Shown here in pieces: positions 51,253-60,279 of a DNA stretch of 64,000 bases. The DNA comes from Sphingomonas sp. BT-65 (GTDB taxonomy: Bacteria > Pseudomonadota > Alphaproteobacteria > Sphingomonadales > Sphingomonadaceae). Numbering within the stretch: position 1 is the first letter of the stretch; each line of letters begins with the position of its first letter. The position numbers were made by a program, and so were the translations under genes. The stretch spans positions 2,728,001-2,792,000 of the forward strand of contig NZ_JAPCIA010000001.1 in the NCBI RefSeq assembly GCF_026107375.2, read 5' to 3'. The notes under the pieces were generated by a model that worked only from the letters and a program-made list of their open reading frames with translations, searched no databases and was not told the DNA's origin.

Positions 51253-53472
51253 TTGGGGGCCCATCGGAATCATGGGGGTGAAGCCCTGCAATTCGGGACT
51301 GACGGCTGGACCGTTGCGATCGCTGGCGACGATCCGGCGTGCGAGGGCTGGGCGGCGACCATACTCGCGCTGTCCAACGGCGCGCTCGGCGTGCGCGGTG
51401 CGATCGAAGAGCGGGCGAAAGCGACCACCTTCCTGGCGCAGGCCTATGAGACCATACCGATCCATTATCACGAGCGGCTCAGCGGCTTTGCCGAACAGTC
51501 GGATTCGCGCGTGCCGGTCGCCGAGCCGCTCGGGCTCCGCGTTCGGGTGGATGGCGCGGAGGTCGACTTCGCCGCGGCACGGATCGCGGAGACTCTGCGC
51601 TCGCTCGATTTGCGCAGCGGACGGCTGACCCGACGCACGCGCTGGATCCTCGCCGACGGGCAAGTGCTCGAGATCATCGCAGAGCGGCTCGTCCCGATCG
51701 ACGGCAGCCCGGTGCTGCTGCGCCGCCTGTACGCCACCGCGAGCGAAAAACAGGTCACGCTCGAACCCCATCTCGCCTCCGCGCCGCGGCCCGAGGGCCA
51801 GTCCGACGATCCGCGGATCGGCGTCAATCTCGGCACCGGCGGCTTCGTCACCGAACAGGCCGACGACACGCGCGTGATCGAGCGGCTGCCGGGCAGCGGC
51901 ACCGGCGTCGCCGCCGTGCAGCGCGTGCGCGCCGACGGGGAAGCAACCTTCGTCGTCACCGGTTTCGCCGTGGGCAAGGCCGAGTCAGGCGCGCTCGGGG
52001 CGCGGGCGGCGCAGCTCGCCGAGGCGCATCTCGCCGCCGGCTTCGATGCCGTGCTCGAAGCACAATGTGCCGCATTCGCCGCCTTCTGGGACCGCGCCGA
52101 CATCGCAATCGACGGCGACGCGCGCACCACCGCGGCGCTCCGCCTCAACCTCTATCACCTCTTCTGCTCGGCCGGGCGCGACGGCGTCTCGACCGCCGCC
52201 GCCAAGGGTCTCACCGGCGAAGGCTATGAGGGCCATTATTTCTGGGACACCGAGGCGTTCATGCTCCCCGTGCTGGCGGTGCTTGCACCCGAGGTTGCGC
52301 GCGCGATGCTCGTCTATCGCTACCGCACGCTCGACGGCGCGGCCGCCAATGCGCGCGCGCTCAACCATGAGAGCGGCGTGCTCTATGCCTGGCGCACGAT
52401 CGGCGGACGCGAATGCTCGGCGCATTATCCGAGCGGCTCGGCGCAGTATCACATCAACGCCGCGATCGGCTTCGCGATCGGTCTCTATGCCGACGCCACC
52501 GGCGACGAGGGATTCCTCATCGAGATGGGCGCGGAGATGCTGGTCGAGACTGCGCGGCTGTGGCTGTCGCTCGGCGATTGGCGGGATGGCGCCTTCCACC
52601 TCCACGGCGTCACCGGGCCCGACGAATACACCACGCTGATCGACGACAATTGGTACACCAACCGCATGGCGCAGAAGCATCTGCGCCTGGCCTGCGACGT
52701 GGCGGATCGCGTGCGGGAAAGGGCGCCCGACGCATGGGCCGAGCTCACCGCCGCGATTGGCCTGGGCGAGGACGAGCTCGCTGCCTTCGCTCGCGCGGCG
52801 GATGCGATGCACCTGCCCTTCGATGCAGAGCTCGGCATCGATGCACAGGATGCGAGCTTCCTCGGCAAGCCGCACTGGGACGTCGCCGCCACGCCGCGCG
52901 AGCGCTTCCCGCTGTTGCTTCATTATCACCCGATGACGCTCTACCGGCACCAGGTGTGCAAGCAGGCCGATCTGATCCTCGGCATGGTGCTGGGCGGCGA
53001 GGACGTGCCGCTCGAGCGCAAGCGCCGCGCCTTCGACTATTACGAGCCGCTCACCACGCATGATTCGACGCTGTCGGCCTCGACTTTCGCGATCCTCGCG
53101 AGCGAGATCGGCTATCCCGAGCAGGCGCTGCGCTTCTTCCGCGCGACCAGCTTCGTCGATGTCGAGGACCAGCATGGCAATACCAGCCACGGCGTGCACA
53201 TGGCCTCGCTCGCGGGGTCCTGGCTTGCGTTGGTGTGGGGGTTCGCCGGCTTCCGCCCGGCGGACGGCGGCTTCGCCTTCCGCCCGACCTTGCCCGATGT
53301 CTGGCAGGGCTATCGCTTCGGTCTCAGCTGGCGCGGCAGCGAGCTACGCGTCGAGGTGAACCGCGACGGCGCGCACTATCGCGTCGTTGCAGGCGAACCG
53401 CTCGCCTTCCGCCATGGCGACACTGAGGTGCGCATCGCTGCGGGCGAGAGCTGGACCGGCCCGCTCGCATGA
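51253..53472 (+). CDS. Glycoside hydrolase family 65 protein (maltose/kojibiose/trehalose phosphorylase-like)
   Basis: About 739 residues; TTG 51253 is preferred as GGAGAGGAG lies 7 nt upstream (TTG 51229 would contain the site). The N-terminal beta-sandwich (LALSNGALGVRGAIEE) is followed by the (alpha/alpha)6 barrel. The catalytic Glu is in GVTGPDEYTTLIDDNWYTN, and phosphate-site-like HDSTLSASTFAI is near the end. Such enzymes split alpha-linked disaccharides with phosphate to give beta-glucose 1-phosphate. The next gene, beta-phosphoglucomutase, matches this product. Exact disaccharide unknown. Confidence 0.9.
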   Translation: MGAHRNHGGEALQFGTDGWTVAIAGDDPACEGWAATILALSNGALGVRGAIEERAKATTFLAQAYETIPIHYHERLSGFAEQSDSRVPVAEPLGLRVRVDGAEVDFAAARIAETLRSLDLRSGRLTRRTRWILADGQVLEIIAERLVPIDGSPVLLRRLYATASEKQVTLEPHLASAPRPEGQSDDPRIGVNLGTGGFVTEQADDTRVIERLPGSGTGVAAVQRVRADGEATFVVTGFAVGKAESGALGARAAQLAEAHLAAGFDAVLEAQCAAFAAFWDRADIAIDGDARTTAALRLNLYHLFCSAGRDGVSTAAAKGLTGEGYEGHYFWDTEAFMLPVLAVLAPEVARAMLVYRYRTLDGAAANARALNHESGVLYAWRTIGGRECSAHYPSGSAQYHINAAIGFAIGLYADATGDEGFLIEMGAEMLVETARLWLSLGDWRDGAFHLHGVTGPDEYTTLIDDNWYTNRMAQKHLRLACDVADRVRERAPDAWAELTAAIGLGEDELAAFARAADAMHLPFDAELGIDAQDASFLGKPHWDVAATPRERFPLLLHYHPMTLYRHQVCKQADLILGMVLGGEDVPLERKRRAFDYYEPLTTHDSTLSASTFAILASEIGYPEQALRFFRATSFVDVEDQHGNTSHGVHMASLAGSWLALVWGFAGFRPADGGFAFRPTLPDVWQGYRFGLSWRGSELRVEVNRDGAHYRVVAGEPLAFRHGDTEVRIAAGESWTGPLA

Positions 53473-54125
53473 GCATCTTCCCCCGCCAGCTCGACGCCGT
53501 CGCCTTCGACCTCGACGGGGTGCTGACCGACACCGCGCGCGCGCATTATCGCGCGTGGAAACGGCTCGCCGACAGCCTCGCCATCCCGTTCGACGAGGCC
53601 GCGAACGAAGCGCTCAAGGGCGTCGACCGCATGGGCAGCCTCGCGCTGATCCTCGGCGACCGCTCCGGCTTCGACGATGCGGCGCGCGCGCAGCTCGCCG
53701 CGCGCAAGAACGACTGGTATCTCGACGAGATCGCGCATTTCGGCCCCGCCGACCTGTTCCCCGGCGCACGCGAGGCGATCGCGGCATGCCGCGCCGCCGG
53801 CCTCAAGGTCGCGCTCGCCTCGGCGAGCCGCAACGCGCCCTTGCTGCTCGCTCGGATGGAGATCGACTCGCTGTTCGACACGGTTGTCGACCCCGCCTCG
53901 GTCGCGGCGGGCAAGCCTGCGCCCGACATCTTCCTCGCCGCCGCCGCAGTGGTCGGCGCCGAACCCGCACGCACGCTCGGCGTCGAGGATTCGCAGGCCG
54001 GCATCGTCGCGATCCACGCCGCCGGGATGCCCGCGCTCGGCGTCGGCACGTCCGCGGCGCTGCCCGACGCGGACCACGTCATCCCGACGATCGCCGACTT
54101 CAGCCTCGCGGACTATCTCGCCTAG
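53469..54125 (+). CDS. pgmB: Beta-phosphoglucomutase
   Basis: 218 residues, HAD superfamily: nucleophile motif FDLDGVLTDTA, KRLADSLAIPF cap, ALASASRNAPLLL, and GVEDSQAGIVAIHAAGM with the Glu/Asp metal ligands. Converts beta-glucose 1-phosphate to glucose 6-phosphate. It overlaps the GH65 gene by 4 bp and converges with the MFS gene. The pair is the standard route for inverting phosphorolysis products. Confidence 0.93.
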   Translation: MSIFPRQLDAVAFDLDGVLTDTARAHYRAWKRLADSLAIPFDEAANEALKGVDRMGSLALILGDRSGFDDAARAQLAARKNDWYLDEIAHFGPADLFPGAREAIAACRAAGLKVALASASRNAPLLLARMEIDSLFDTVVDPASVAAGKPAPDIFLAAAAVVGAEPARTLGVEDSQAGIVAIHAAGMPALGVGTSAALPDADHVIPTIADFSLADYLA

Positions 54126-55366
54126 GCGGGCTGCTGCGCCGCCGCAGTCCGCCGCGTGATCCGGTCGAGCTGCCACAGCGCGATCCCGATCAGCACGATC
54201 GGCACCAACACGAGATAGAAGGCGGTCTGGCCCGAGAAGCGGTCGAACACGATTCCGGTGATCATCGATCCGATCGTGCCGCCGAGCGCAGAGAAGATCA
54301 CCATCAGCCCGACCATCGCCGCGTGCCGCGCCTGCGGCAGCGCGCTCAGCACCACCGACGAGACAATCGGGTAGATCGGCGCCATGAACACCCCGATCAG
54401 CGGGAAGATATAGGCGGCGAGCGGCGCGCTGAACCAGGTGACATCAGGCCGCAGCGTCAGCCCGCGCGTGCTCGGTAAGGTCAGCAGCACCAAAGCCGCC
54501 ATCGCCGCGAGGCAGATCAGCAGCAACCTGAGCCAGCCGAGCTTCGCCACCAGCCAGCTCGCGCTCACCCGGCCGAGCGCCAGCGCGGCGATGAAGATGC
54601 TCGACGCCTGCACGCTCATCGCGCTGGGCAGATGCAGCACCTGGTTGTTGAAGGTGGGCAGCCAGGTGCCGATGCTCTGCTCGACCAGCACATAGAGGAA
54701 GATCGCGGCGAGGAAGGCGATGGTCGAGGGCAGGATGGCGAGCGCGAGCATGTCGCGGCGGCTAGCGGCGGGCGCGCCCTCGGCCACGGCGTTGCGGCTC
54801 TCGTCGAGCGGGGCGAGCCACCACAGCAGCGCCGATCCCGCGGCGAGCGCGGCGATCACATGATAGACGTCGAGCCAGTCCTCGCCGGTGCGGTCGCGGC
54901 CGATGAACCAGCCGAACATCCAGATCCCGGCGAGAATGCCGACCATGAACACCCCTTCGACCAGGCTGGTCAGCCCCGCATGCCGCTCACGCTCCGGACG
55001 CAGCAGCCCGATCGAGGCATAGGTCGCGACCTTGGCGATGCCGAAGCACAGGCCGGTGAGCACGAAGAACAATTGCGTCGCGAGGAAGCTGTTGGCGACC
55101 GGCATCAGCAAAGCGCCGGCAGCAATCGCCAGCATCACCCCGATCTGCGCGCGGCGGAAGCCGAAGCGCGGCAGCGACACTGCGAACAGGAACGAGGCGA
55201 CGACCACCGACAGGTCCTTGCACGCCTCGAGCGTCGCGGCCTGCGGCTTGGACACGCCGTAATGCGCGATCGACTGGAGGATCACCGTGCCGACGCTGTT
55301 CATCAGCAGGCCGAGCACCGCATAGCTGGTGACGAGTGCAACGATCGCCAGCGCCGGTCGCGCCAT
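54122..55366 (-). CDS. MFS transporter, probable sugar importer
   Basis: 414 residues from ATG 55366, twelve TM helices. The MFS loop motif is weak; the N-terminal half has TSYAVLGLLMNSVGTV, and FGFRRAQIGVMLAIAAGAL after TM2. It ends with PIVLIGIALWQLDRITRRT. It resembles the fucose/glucose-type (FGHS) MFS proteins, but the substrate is inferred from neighbours (GH65, pgmB, LacI). It is transcribed toward pgmB and has operator candidate 3 upstream. Confidence 0.82.
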   Translation of the reverse strand: MARPALAIVALVTSYAVLGLLMNSVGTVILQSIAHYGVSKPQAATLEACKDLSVVVASFLFAVSLPRFGFRRAQIGVMLAIAAGALLMPVANSFLATQLFFVLTGLCFGIAKVATYASIGLLRPERERHAGLTSLVEGVFMVGILAGIWMFGWFIGRDRTGEDWLDVYHVIAALAAGSALLWWLAPLDESRNAVAEGAPAASRRDMLALAILPSTIAFLAAIFLYVLVEQSIGTWLPTFNNQVLHLPSAMSVQASSIFIAALALGRVSASWLVAKLGWLRLLLICLAAMAALVLLTLPSTRGLTLRPDVTWFSAPLAAYIFPLIGVFMAPIYPIVSSVVLSALPQARHAAMVGLMVIFSALGGTIGSMITGIVFDRFSGQTAFYLVLVPIVLIGIALWQLDRITRRTAAAQQPA

Positions 55367-55417
55367 AACCCCTCCCATGGTTTTGTCGGGGTCAGCCTAA
55401 TGCGGTGAAAGATGAAA

Positions 55418-55431
55418 TGGAATGCTTTTCA
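55418..55431. promoter_or_regulatory. LacI-type operator candidate 3 (upstream of MFS)
   Basis: TGGAATGCTTTTCA shares 12 consecutive-pattern bases with the site at 50038 (one mismatch over 14). It lies 52 bp upstream of the MFS start, linking the transporter to the regulator. Confidence 0.65.
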
Positions 55432-55542
55432 TTGCGCAATCCCGAGGCCTTCGGCGCGGTCCTCGTTCTCATAGGCCGGATGTTCGGGAGACAGGGCAAC
55501 CGGTCGATCGGGTGACCTCGCTTCCACCCATAACGAGATACT

Positions 55543-55568
55543 TGTAAGACAGCTTATTCTGTCTTACA
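55543..55568. promoter_or_regulatory. Perfect palindrome upstream of the pectin-locus receptor (operator candidate)
   Basis: TGTAAGACAG (55543-55552) and its complement CTGTCTTACA (55559-55568) around CTTATT. It sits 48 bp before the receptor ATG, where a repressor would block transcription. The form resembles GntR-family sites; the regulator is not in this window. Confidence 0.6.
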
Positions 55569-55615
55569 GGTTTCAGCGCAAACCCGAATAAATCGGGGTG
55601 GGAGGAGTTCTGAAG

Positions 55616-58555
55616 ATGGCACAAACTGTGTTCGCGCGCGCCACGGTTTCGGTGACTGCGCTGGCAATCGGCCTGGGATTCGCGCCCGCCGCCACCGCCC
55701 AGACAACGGCGGCCGGCCAGGACGAGACGGCCGAAACCGCCCCCGCCGATCAGGGCGCGGAAGATATCATCGTCACCGGCTTCCGCGGATCGCTCGAGAA
55801 GTCGCTCGCGACCAAGCGGAACGAGACTGGCGTCGTCGATTCGATCTCGGCCGAGGACATCGGCAAGTTCCCCGACTCGAACCTGGCCGAATCGATGCAG
55901 CGCCTGCCGGGTGTCGCGCTCGCCCGCGGCGACGGCGGCGAGGGCAAGACCATCTCGGTTCGCGGTCTTGGCGCGCAGTTCACCCGCGTGCGCCTCAACG
56001 GCATGCAGGGTTCGAGCTCGACCAACTCGTCGGACATCCGCGCCGGTTTCAACTCGTCGCGCTCGTTCGACTTCAGCGTGTTCGCGTCCGAGCTGTTCAG
56101 CGAGCTGACCGTGCGCAAGACCTATTCGGCCGACGTCGATGAAGGCTCGCTCGGCGCGACGGTTGATCTGCAGACGCCGCGGCCGCTGTCCTATGCCCAG
56201 GATTTCACCCTCGCTGCGAGCGCACAGGGGACCTATGACGATCTGCGCGGACGCGTCAGCCCGCGCGTCACCGGCCTCGTTTCCAAGAAGTTCCTCGATG
56301 GCACCTTCGGCATCGCGGCGTCGATCGCCTATACCAAGCGCTACACGCGCGAGGAGGCGTGGTCGGCGGTCGAAGTCTATCGCGGCACCCAGCAGGGCGG
56401 TTTCTGCTCTCCAGTCGGCTATCCGACGCAGAATCCGGCCAGCAACGTCCCGCTCGGCACCGACGCGCTCAACTGCGCGACCGGCCTATCGCGCCCGCCT
56501 GGCACCGCCGAGAACATCGCCAACTATGAGACCGCCCGGAACGCCTTTATCTATCGTAGCCCGCGGTGGCTGCGATCGGACCAGGATTATTCGCGGCTCG
56601 GCGCCACGGTCACAATCGAGGCTGAACCCGCCGAGGGCACGCATTTCTCTCTCGACGGCCTGTACAGCTGGTATGACGTGACGCGGCGCGATTATAGCTT
56701 TGCCGCCAACTCGTTCGCGCGCGGCCTGAACAACCACGGCCAGCCGATCACGACGGTCACCGACATCGAGGTCGATTCGCTGGGCAGTACGCTGTACGGC
56801 CAGTTCAACAACATCGATATCTCAAACGATATCGCCTTGCGCAAATACACCACCACCTTCCGCCAGATCAACGCGACCTTCTCGCAGGAACTGGGGAAGC
56901 TGACAATCGACGCCTATGCCGGCCTGTCGCTCTCTACGATGCACAACCCCGTATCGACGCAGATCAGCTTCTTCGCCAACGACGTCCAGAATTTCTCCTA
57001 TGATTTCCGCGGCGGCGGCAGCATCCCTGTGATCAACTGGGGCTTCGACACCACCAACGCCGCCAATTACTTGTTCGCGCCTAACCTCGTGGTGCAGACC
57101 TCCCCGACCACCAGCGTGACGATCTTCCGCAACCTGCTCAACAAGGGCGACAACAAGGAGGATACCGAGAATCTGACCGCCGAGTTCAACGCGACCTACG
57201 CGCTGTTCGACGGCTTCAAGGTCCGCGCCGGCGTCCAGTATCGCGAAGGAAACTACAAGCGATACACGCGTAGCCGTGCGGGCAACGTGACCACGGGATC
57301 GCTGCCGGCCGGAACCGCGATGAGCTCGGTAATGACGCTGATCGACGACTTCGGAAAATCGATGCCGGGCAACGTCGGCGGGTCCTGGCTGGCGCCGGAC
57401 TACGACGCGATCGACAAGCTCATCAACTTCACCAACGATGACAGCGGGACCTATGCCCTCGCACCGATCCCGGTACGCGACACGCTGAGCGAGAAGGTCA
57501 CAGGCGCATATGGGATGGTCGAGTTCGATACCGACGTGGGCGTGCGTCTGCGCGGCAATATCGGCGTGCGCTACGTCCATACCAACCAGAGCGGGCTGGG
57601 TACCGTCGCCGGCGTCTCACGTACCCTGACCCGCGAATATGACGACTGGCTGCCCTCGGCGACGATCACCGCGGACCTCACCGACAAGCTGATCCTGCGT
57701 TTTGCCGCGGCGAAGGTGATGGCGCGGCCGGAACTCAACCATATTCTGCCTGCAGGCGTGAACATCGCCCTCAACACGCGCACCATCTCGGGTCCGAACT
57801 TCTACCTCGACCCAATCCGCGCAAAAACGGTCGACGTCAGTCTCGAATATTATTTCGGGCGGCGCGGACTGATCGCCGTGGGCGGTTTCTACAAGGATAT
57901 CGACAGCTACATCCAGGCGCTGTCCGAATCGATGCCCTACAGCCAGACCGGACTGCCACTGTCGCTGATCGAGGGGTCGGGCAACACGGCAGCGACCGAA
58001 TTCACGGTCAGCAGCCGGCAGAATACGCCGGGCGGTCCGCTCAAGGGCATCGAGGTCAATGTCCAGACCGGCTTCGACTTCCTGGGCGATACGTTCCGCA
58101 ACTTCGGCATGCTGGCGAACTACACCTTCGTCGACTCGCAGATCACCTATTGCCGGACGTCCGGCGCATCCTGCACGGGCGCCAACACCCTGGTCCGCGA
58201 CCTGGTGAACCTGTCCAAGCACACCTTGAGCGGGACGCTCTATTATGAAGATGACAAGTTCAGCATCCGCGGCACCGCGACCTATCGCGACAAATATCTA
58301 CTGACCGTGCCGACCTCGCGCATCGGTACGGACGCGCAGGGCAATTTCGTCAACGACGTGCAGGGCGCCAATTCGACGGTGTTCGTCGATCTGGCCGCGT
58401 CCTACCAGATCACGCCGCAGATCCAGCTGCGCCTCGAAGCGCAGAACATCACCAACGAAGCGCTCGAATTCTACTACGACTCGGTCCGCCAGGACCCCTA
58501 TTACACGGCGTACACCGGGCGGAAGTTCTCCGCCGGCGTCGCCTTCAAATTCTAG
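55616..58555 (+). CDS. TonB-dependent receptor, pectin/uronate locus (979 aa)
   Basis: ATG 55616 follows GGGAGGAG. Signal peptide (ALAIGLGFAPAATAQ), an N-terminal IIVTGFRGSLEKSL box with KFPDSNLAESMQRLPGVAL, and VRGLGAQFTRVRLNGMQ; the barrel ends AGVAFKF. This layout matches the large Caulobacter/Sphingomonas receptor subfamily that takes up plant oligosaccharides. Followed by a hairpin and then the GH28 gene, so it likely imports pectin oligomers. The GTG at 55598 is a possible alternative start. Confidence 0.9.
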   Translation: MAQTVFARATVSVTALAIGLGFAPAATAQTTAAGQDETAETAPADQGAEDIIVTGFRGSLEKSLATKRNETGVVDSISAEDIGKFPDSNLAESMQRLPGVALARGDGGEGKTISVRGLGAQFTRVRLNGMQGSSSTNSSDIRAGFNSSRSFDFSVFASELFSELTVRKTYSADVDEGSLGATVDLQTPRPLSYAQDFTLAASAQGTYDDLRGRVSPRVTGLVSKKFLDGTFGIAASIAYTKRYTREEAWSAVEVYRGTQQGGFCSPVGYPTQNPASNVPLGTDALNCATGLSRPPGTAENIANYETARNAFIYRSPRWLRSDQDYSRLGATVTIEAEPAEGTHFSLDGLYSWYDVTRRDYSFAANSFARGLNNHGQPITTVTDIEVDSLGSTLYGQFNNIDISNDIALRKYTTTFRQINATFSQELGKLTIDAYAGLSLSTMHNPVSTQISFFANDVQNFSYDFRGGGSIPVINWGFDTTNAANYLFAPNLVVQTSPTTSVTIFRNLLNKGDNKEDTENLTAEFNATYALFDGFKVRAGVQYREGNYKRYTRSRAGNVTTGSLPAGTAMSSVMTLIDDFGKSMPGNVGGSWLAPDYDAIDKLINFTNDDSGTYALAPIPVRDTLSEKVTGAYGMVEFDTDVGVRLRGNIGVRYVHTNQSGLGTVAGVSRTLTREYDDWLPSATITADLTDKLILRFAAAKVMARPELNHILPAGVNIALNTRTISGPNFYLDPIRAKTVDVSLEYYFGRRGLIAVGGFYKDIDSYIQALSESMPYSQTGLPLSLIEGSGNTAATEFTVSSRQNTPGGPLKGIEVNVQTGFDFLGDTFRNFGMLANYTFVDSQITYCRTSGASCTGANTLVRDLVNLSKHTLSGTLYYEDDKFSIRGTATYRDKYLLTVPTSRIGTDAQGNFVNDVQGANSTVFVDLAASYQITPQIQLRLEAQNITNEALEFYYDSVRQDPYYTAYTGRKFSAGVAFKF

Positions 58556-58593
58556 GCCGGCACTGGGCAAGCGCGCGAGCGCCAAAAAGGGGG

Positions 58594-58620
58594 CGCCCGG
58601 TTCGCTGATCGAGCCGGGCG
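58594..58620 (+). terminator. Hairpin between receptor and GH28 gene
   Basis: CGCCCGG (58594-58600) pairs with CCGGGCG (58614-58620), with extra TCG/CGA pairing inside the loop. It is followed by TTCCTGATTT. It may terminate part of the receptor transcript, or mark different expression of the GH28 gene. Confidence 0.6.
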
Positions 58621-58652
58621 TTCCTGATTTAAACGACTGAGGAAAGGACGAC

Positions 58653-60020
58653 ATGACGACACGCCGCAGCCTTCTGGTCCAGGCGCCCGCCGCGGCGCTG
58701 CTCGCATTGCCCGCCGTCCCGGCGTTCGCGCGGCAGCGCATTGTCGACATCCGCAGCCACGGCGCGGTGGGCGACGGCAAGACGATCAACACCAAGGCGA
58801 TCCAGAAGGCGATCGACGCCTGCGCCAGGGCCGGCGGCGGGATGATTGCGGTGCCCGCCGGTGTGTTCGTCAGCGGCTCGATCTGGCTCAAGCCCGGCGT
58901 CGGGCTCGAGCTGCGCAAGGGCGCGGTGCTGCGCGGCTCGCCCAACCTGTCGGACTATCCGCTGGTGCTGCGGCGTTTCGTCGAGGCATTTCCGGAGGCG
59001 CTGCGCCTCGGTCTGATCAACGCGCAGCACAATCACGGCCTGCGCATCGTCGGCCCGGGCACGATCGACGGCGGCGGCGATCCCTTCTGGCGGATGTTCT
59101 TCAACGCGCCCGAGGAGAACGTGCAGGGCGTCAAGGTCCAGTACCACTTCCCCCAGCTCTGCTCGATCGAGGATTGCGACGACGTGCTCGTCAGCGGTGT
59201 GACGTTCAAGGACGCTGCCTTCTGGAACCTGCACATGTATCGCTGCCGCCGTTCGGTGATCGAGGATTGCAGCTTCGAGGTGCCGCACGAGATCCGCGCA
59301 CCGAGCAGTGACGCGATCGACCTCGACAGCTGCCAGGACATCGTCGTGCGCCGTTGCCGCTTCTCGGTCGACGACGACTGCATCGCATTGAAGGGCACGC
59401 AGGGGCCGGGCGCCACGGCGTACAAGGAAGCGCCGCCAGTCGAGCGCATCCATATCCATGACTGTCTGTTCGAGCACGGCTTGGGCTGCGTCACTTACGG
59501 CAGCAACGCCACGATCGTCCGCGACGTGCGGGTCGAGCGGATCACCAATGTCGGCGACATCCCGACGATCCGCTTCAAGGTGCGCCCCGACACGCCGGGG
59601 CAGGTCTATGAGAAATTGCGCGTCAAGGGCGTGCGCCTCGCCGAGGCGCCGACGCCCTATGGCAGCTTCTGGCACCGCGGCGAGGTGTTCTACGGCTATG
59701 GCAAGCCCAATTTCGGCGCCGACGATCCCGCGGTCGGGCTGATCGTCAACGCCCGGCTGGTGCACGGCACCAAGGTCGAGCCGCGCATGCCCGGCGCGAT
59801 CATCCGCGACGTGGTGATCGAGGATGTGACCGGCACCACGCGCCGCTTCGGCAACATCTCCGGCAACCCGACCACGGCGATCTCGGACTTCCTGCTCAAG
59901 GACATCGATGTACGCCTGACCGACCAGGGCGAGCGCCAGAAGCTGATCGCCCGCAACACGCGCGACATCCGGATGGAGAATGTCCGCGTGAACGGCGCCC
60001 CGGGCGAGATCGTGACCTGA
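58653..60020 (+). CDS. Glycoside hydrolase family 28 protein (polygalacturonase-like), exported
   Basis: 455 residues with a signal (SLLVQAPAAALLALPAVPAFA). The right-handed beta-helix starts DIRSHGAVGDGKTINTKAIQ. GH28 catalytic segments appear in variant form: SSDAIDLDSCQD (for NTDGID), VDDDCIALKG (Asp-Asp) and EHGLGCVTYGS (for GHG). Probably cleaves galacturonan or rhamnogalacturonan oligomers, giving galacturonate for the uronate operon that follows. The variant motifs leave the exact linkage open. Confidence 0.88.
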   Translation: MTTRRSLLVQAPAAALLALPAVPAFARQRIVDIRSHGAVGDGKTINTKAIQKAIDACARAGGGMIAVPAGVFVSGSIWLKPGVGLELRKGAVLRGSPNLSDYPLVLRRFVEAFPEALRLGLINAQHNHGLRIVGPGTIDGGGDPFWRMFFNAPEENVQGVKVQYHFPQLCSIEDCDDVLVSGVTFKDAAFWNLHMYRCRRSVIEDCSFEVPHEIRAPSSDAIDLDSCQDIVVRRCRFSVDDDCIALKGTQGPGATAYKEAPPVERIHIHDCLFEHGLGCVTYGSNATIVRDVRVERITNVGDIPTIRFKVRPDTPGQVYEKLRVKGVRLAEAPTPYGSFWHRGEVFYGYGKPNFGADDPAVGLIVNARLVHGTKVEPRMPGAIIRDVVIEDVTGTTRRFGNISGNPTTAISDFLLKDIDVRLTDQGERQKLIARNTRDIRMENVRVNGAPGEIVT

Positions 60021-60028
60021 CCCCCCTT

Positions 60029-60133
60029 CGTCACCCGGCCATGTGCCGGGGTCCACGCCACCGCACGCAATGCCCCCGAACCTCGCGCGCACCGCTCGCC
60101 GCGCGGTGGGCCCCGGCACAAGGCCGGGGTGAC
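60029..60133. repeat. REP-like palindrome between GH28 gene and uxaC
   Basis: The left arm 60029-60056 (CGTCACCCGGCCATGTGCCG...) is largely complementary to the right arm 60106-60133 (GTGGGCCCCGGCACAAGGCCGG then GGTGACG); a 49-bp GC-rich loop separates them. Palindromes of this wording (CACCCCGGCCTTGTGCCGGGG) are, from memory, frequent in sphingomonad spacers. It sits between convergent genes. Confidence 0.8.
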
Positions 60134-60147
60134 GGTGGCGGGCGCAA

Positions 60148-60163
60148 GCTTGCAATGTTGGAA
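60148..60163. repeat. Dispersed repeat, copy C (16-bp core)
   Basis: GCTTGCAATGTTGGAA, identical to the core of the repeat copies near 12.7 and 14.1 kb. It lies just past the REP-like palindrome, as copy B does with the palindrome at 13935-14071. Confidence 0.7.
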
Positions 60164-60279
60164 TTCAGCTGCGAGCCTTTCCGGGCTCTTTCTCATCGTC
60201 AGCCCGGGTCATCCCACGCCTCCCGCGCGCGCGCGCGTAGCACTGGGACTCTTGAGACCTTCCGGTATCCTGATACCGC

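Noticed and set aside
60264-60277. GGTATCCTGATACC as a uronate-regulator operator
   Set aside because: It is a good palindrome but lies between two converging gene ends, with no promoter to control. It may be part of a transcript-end structure.
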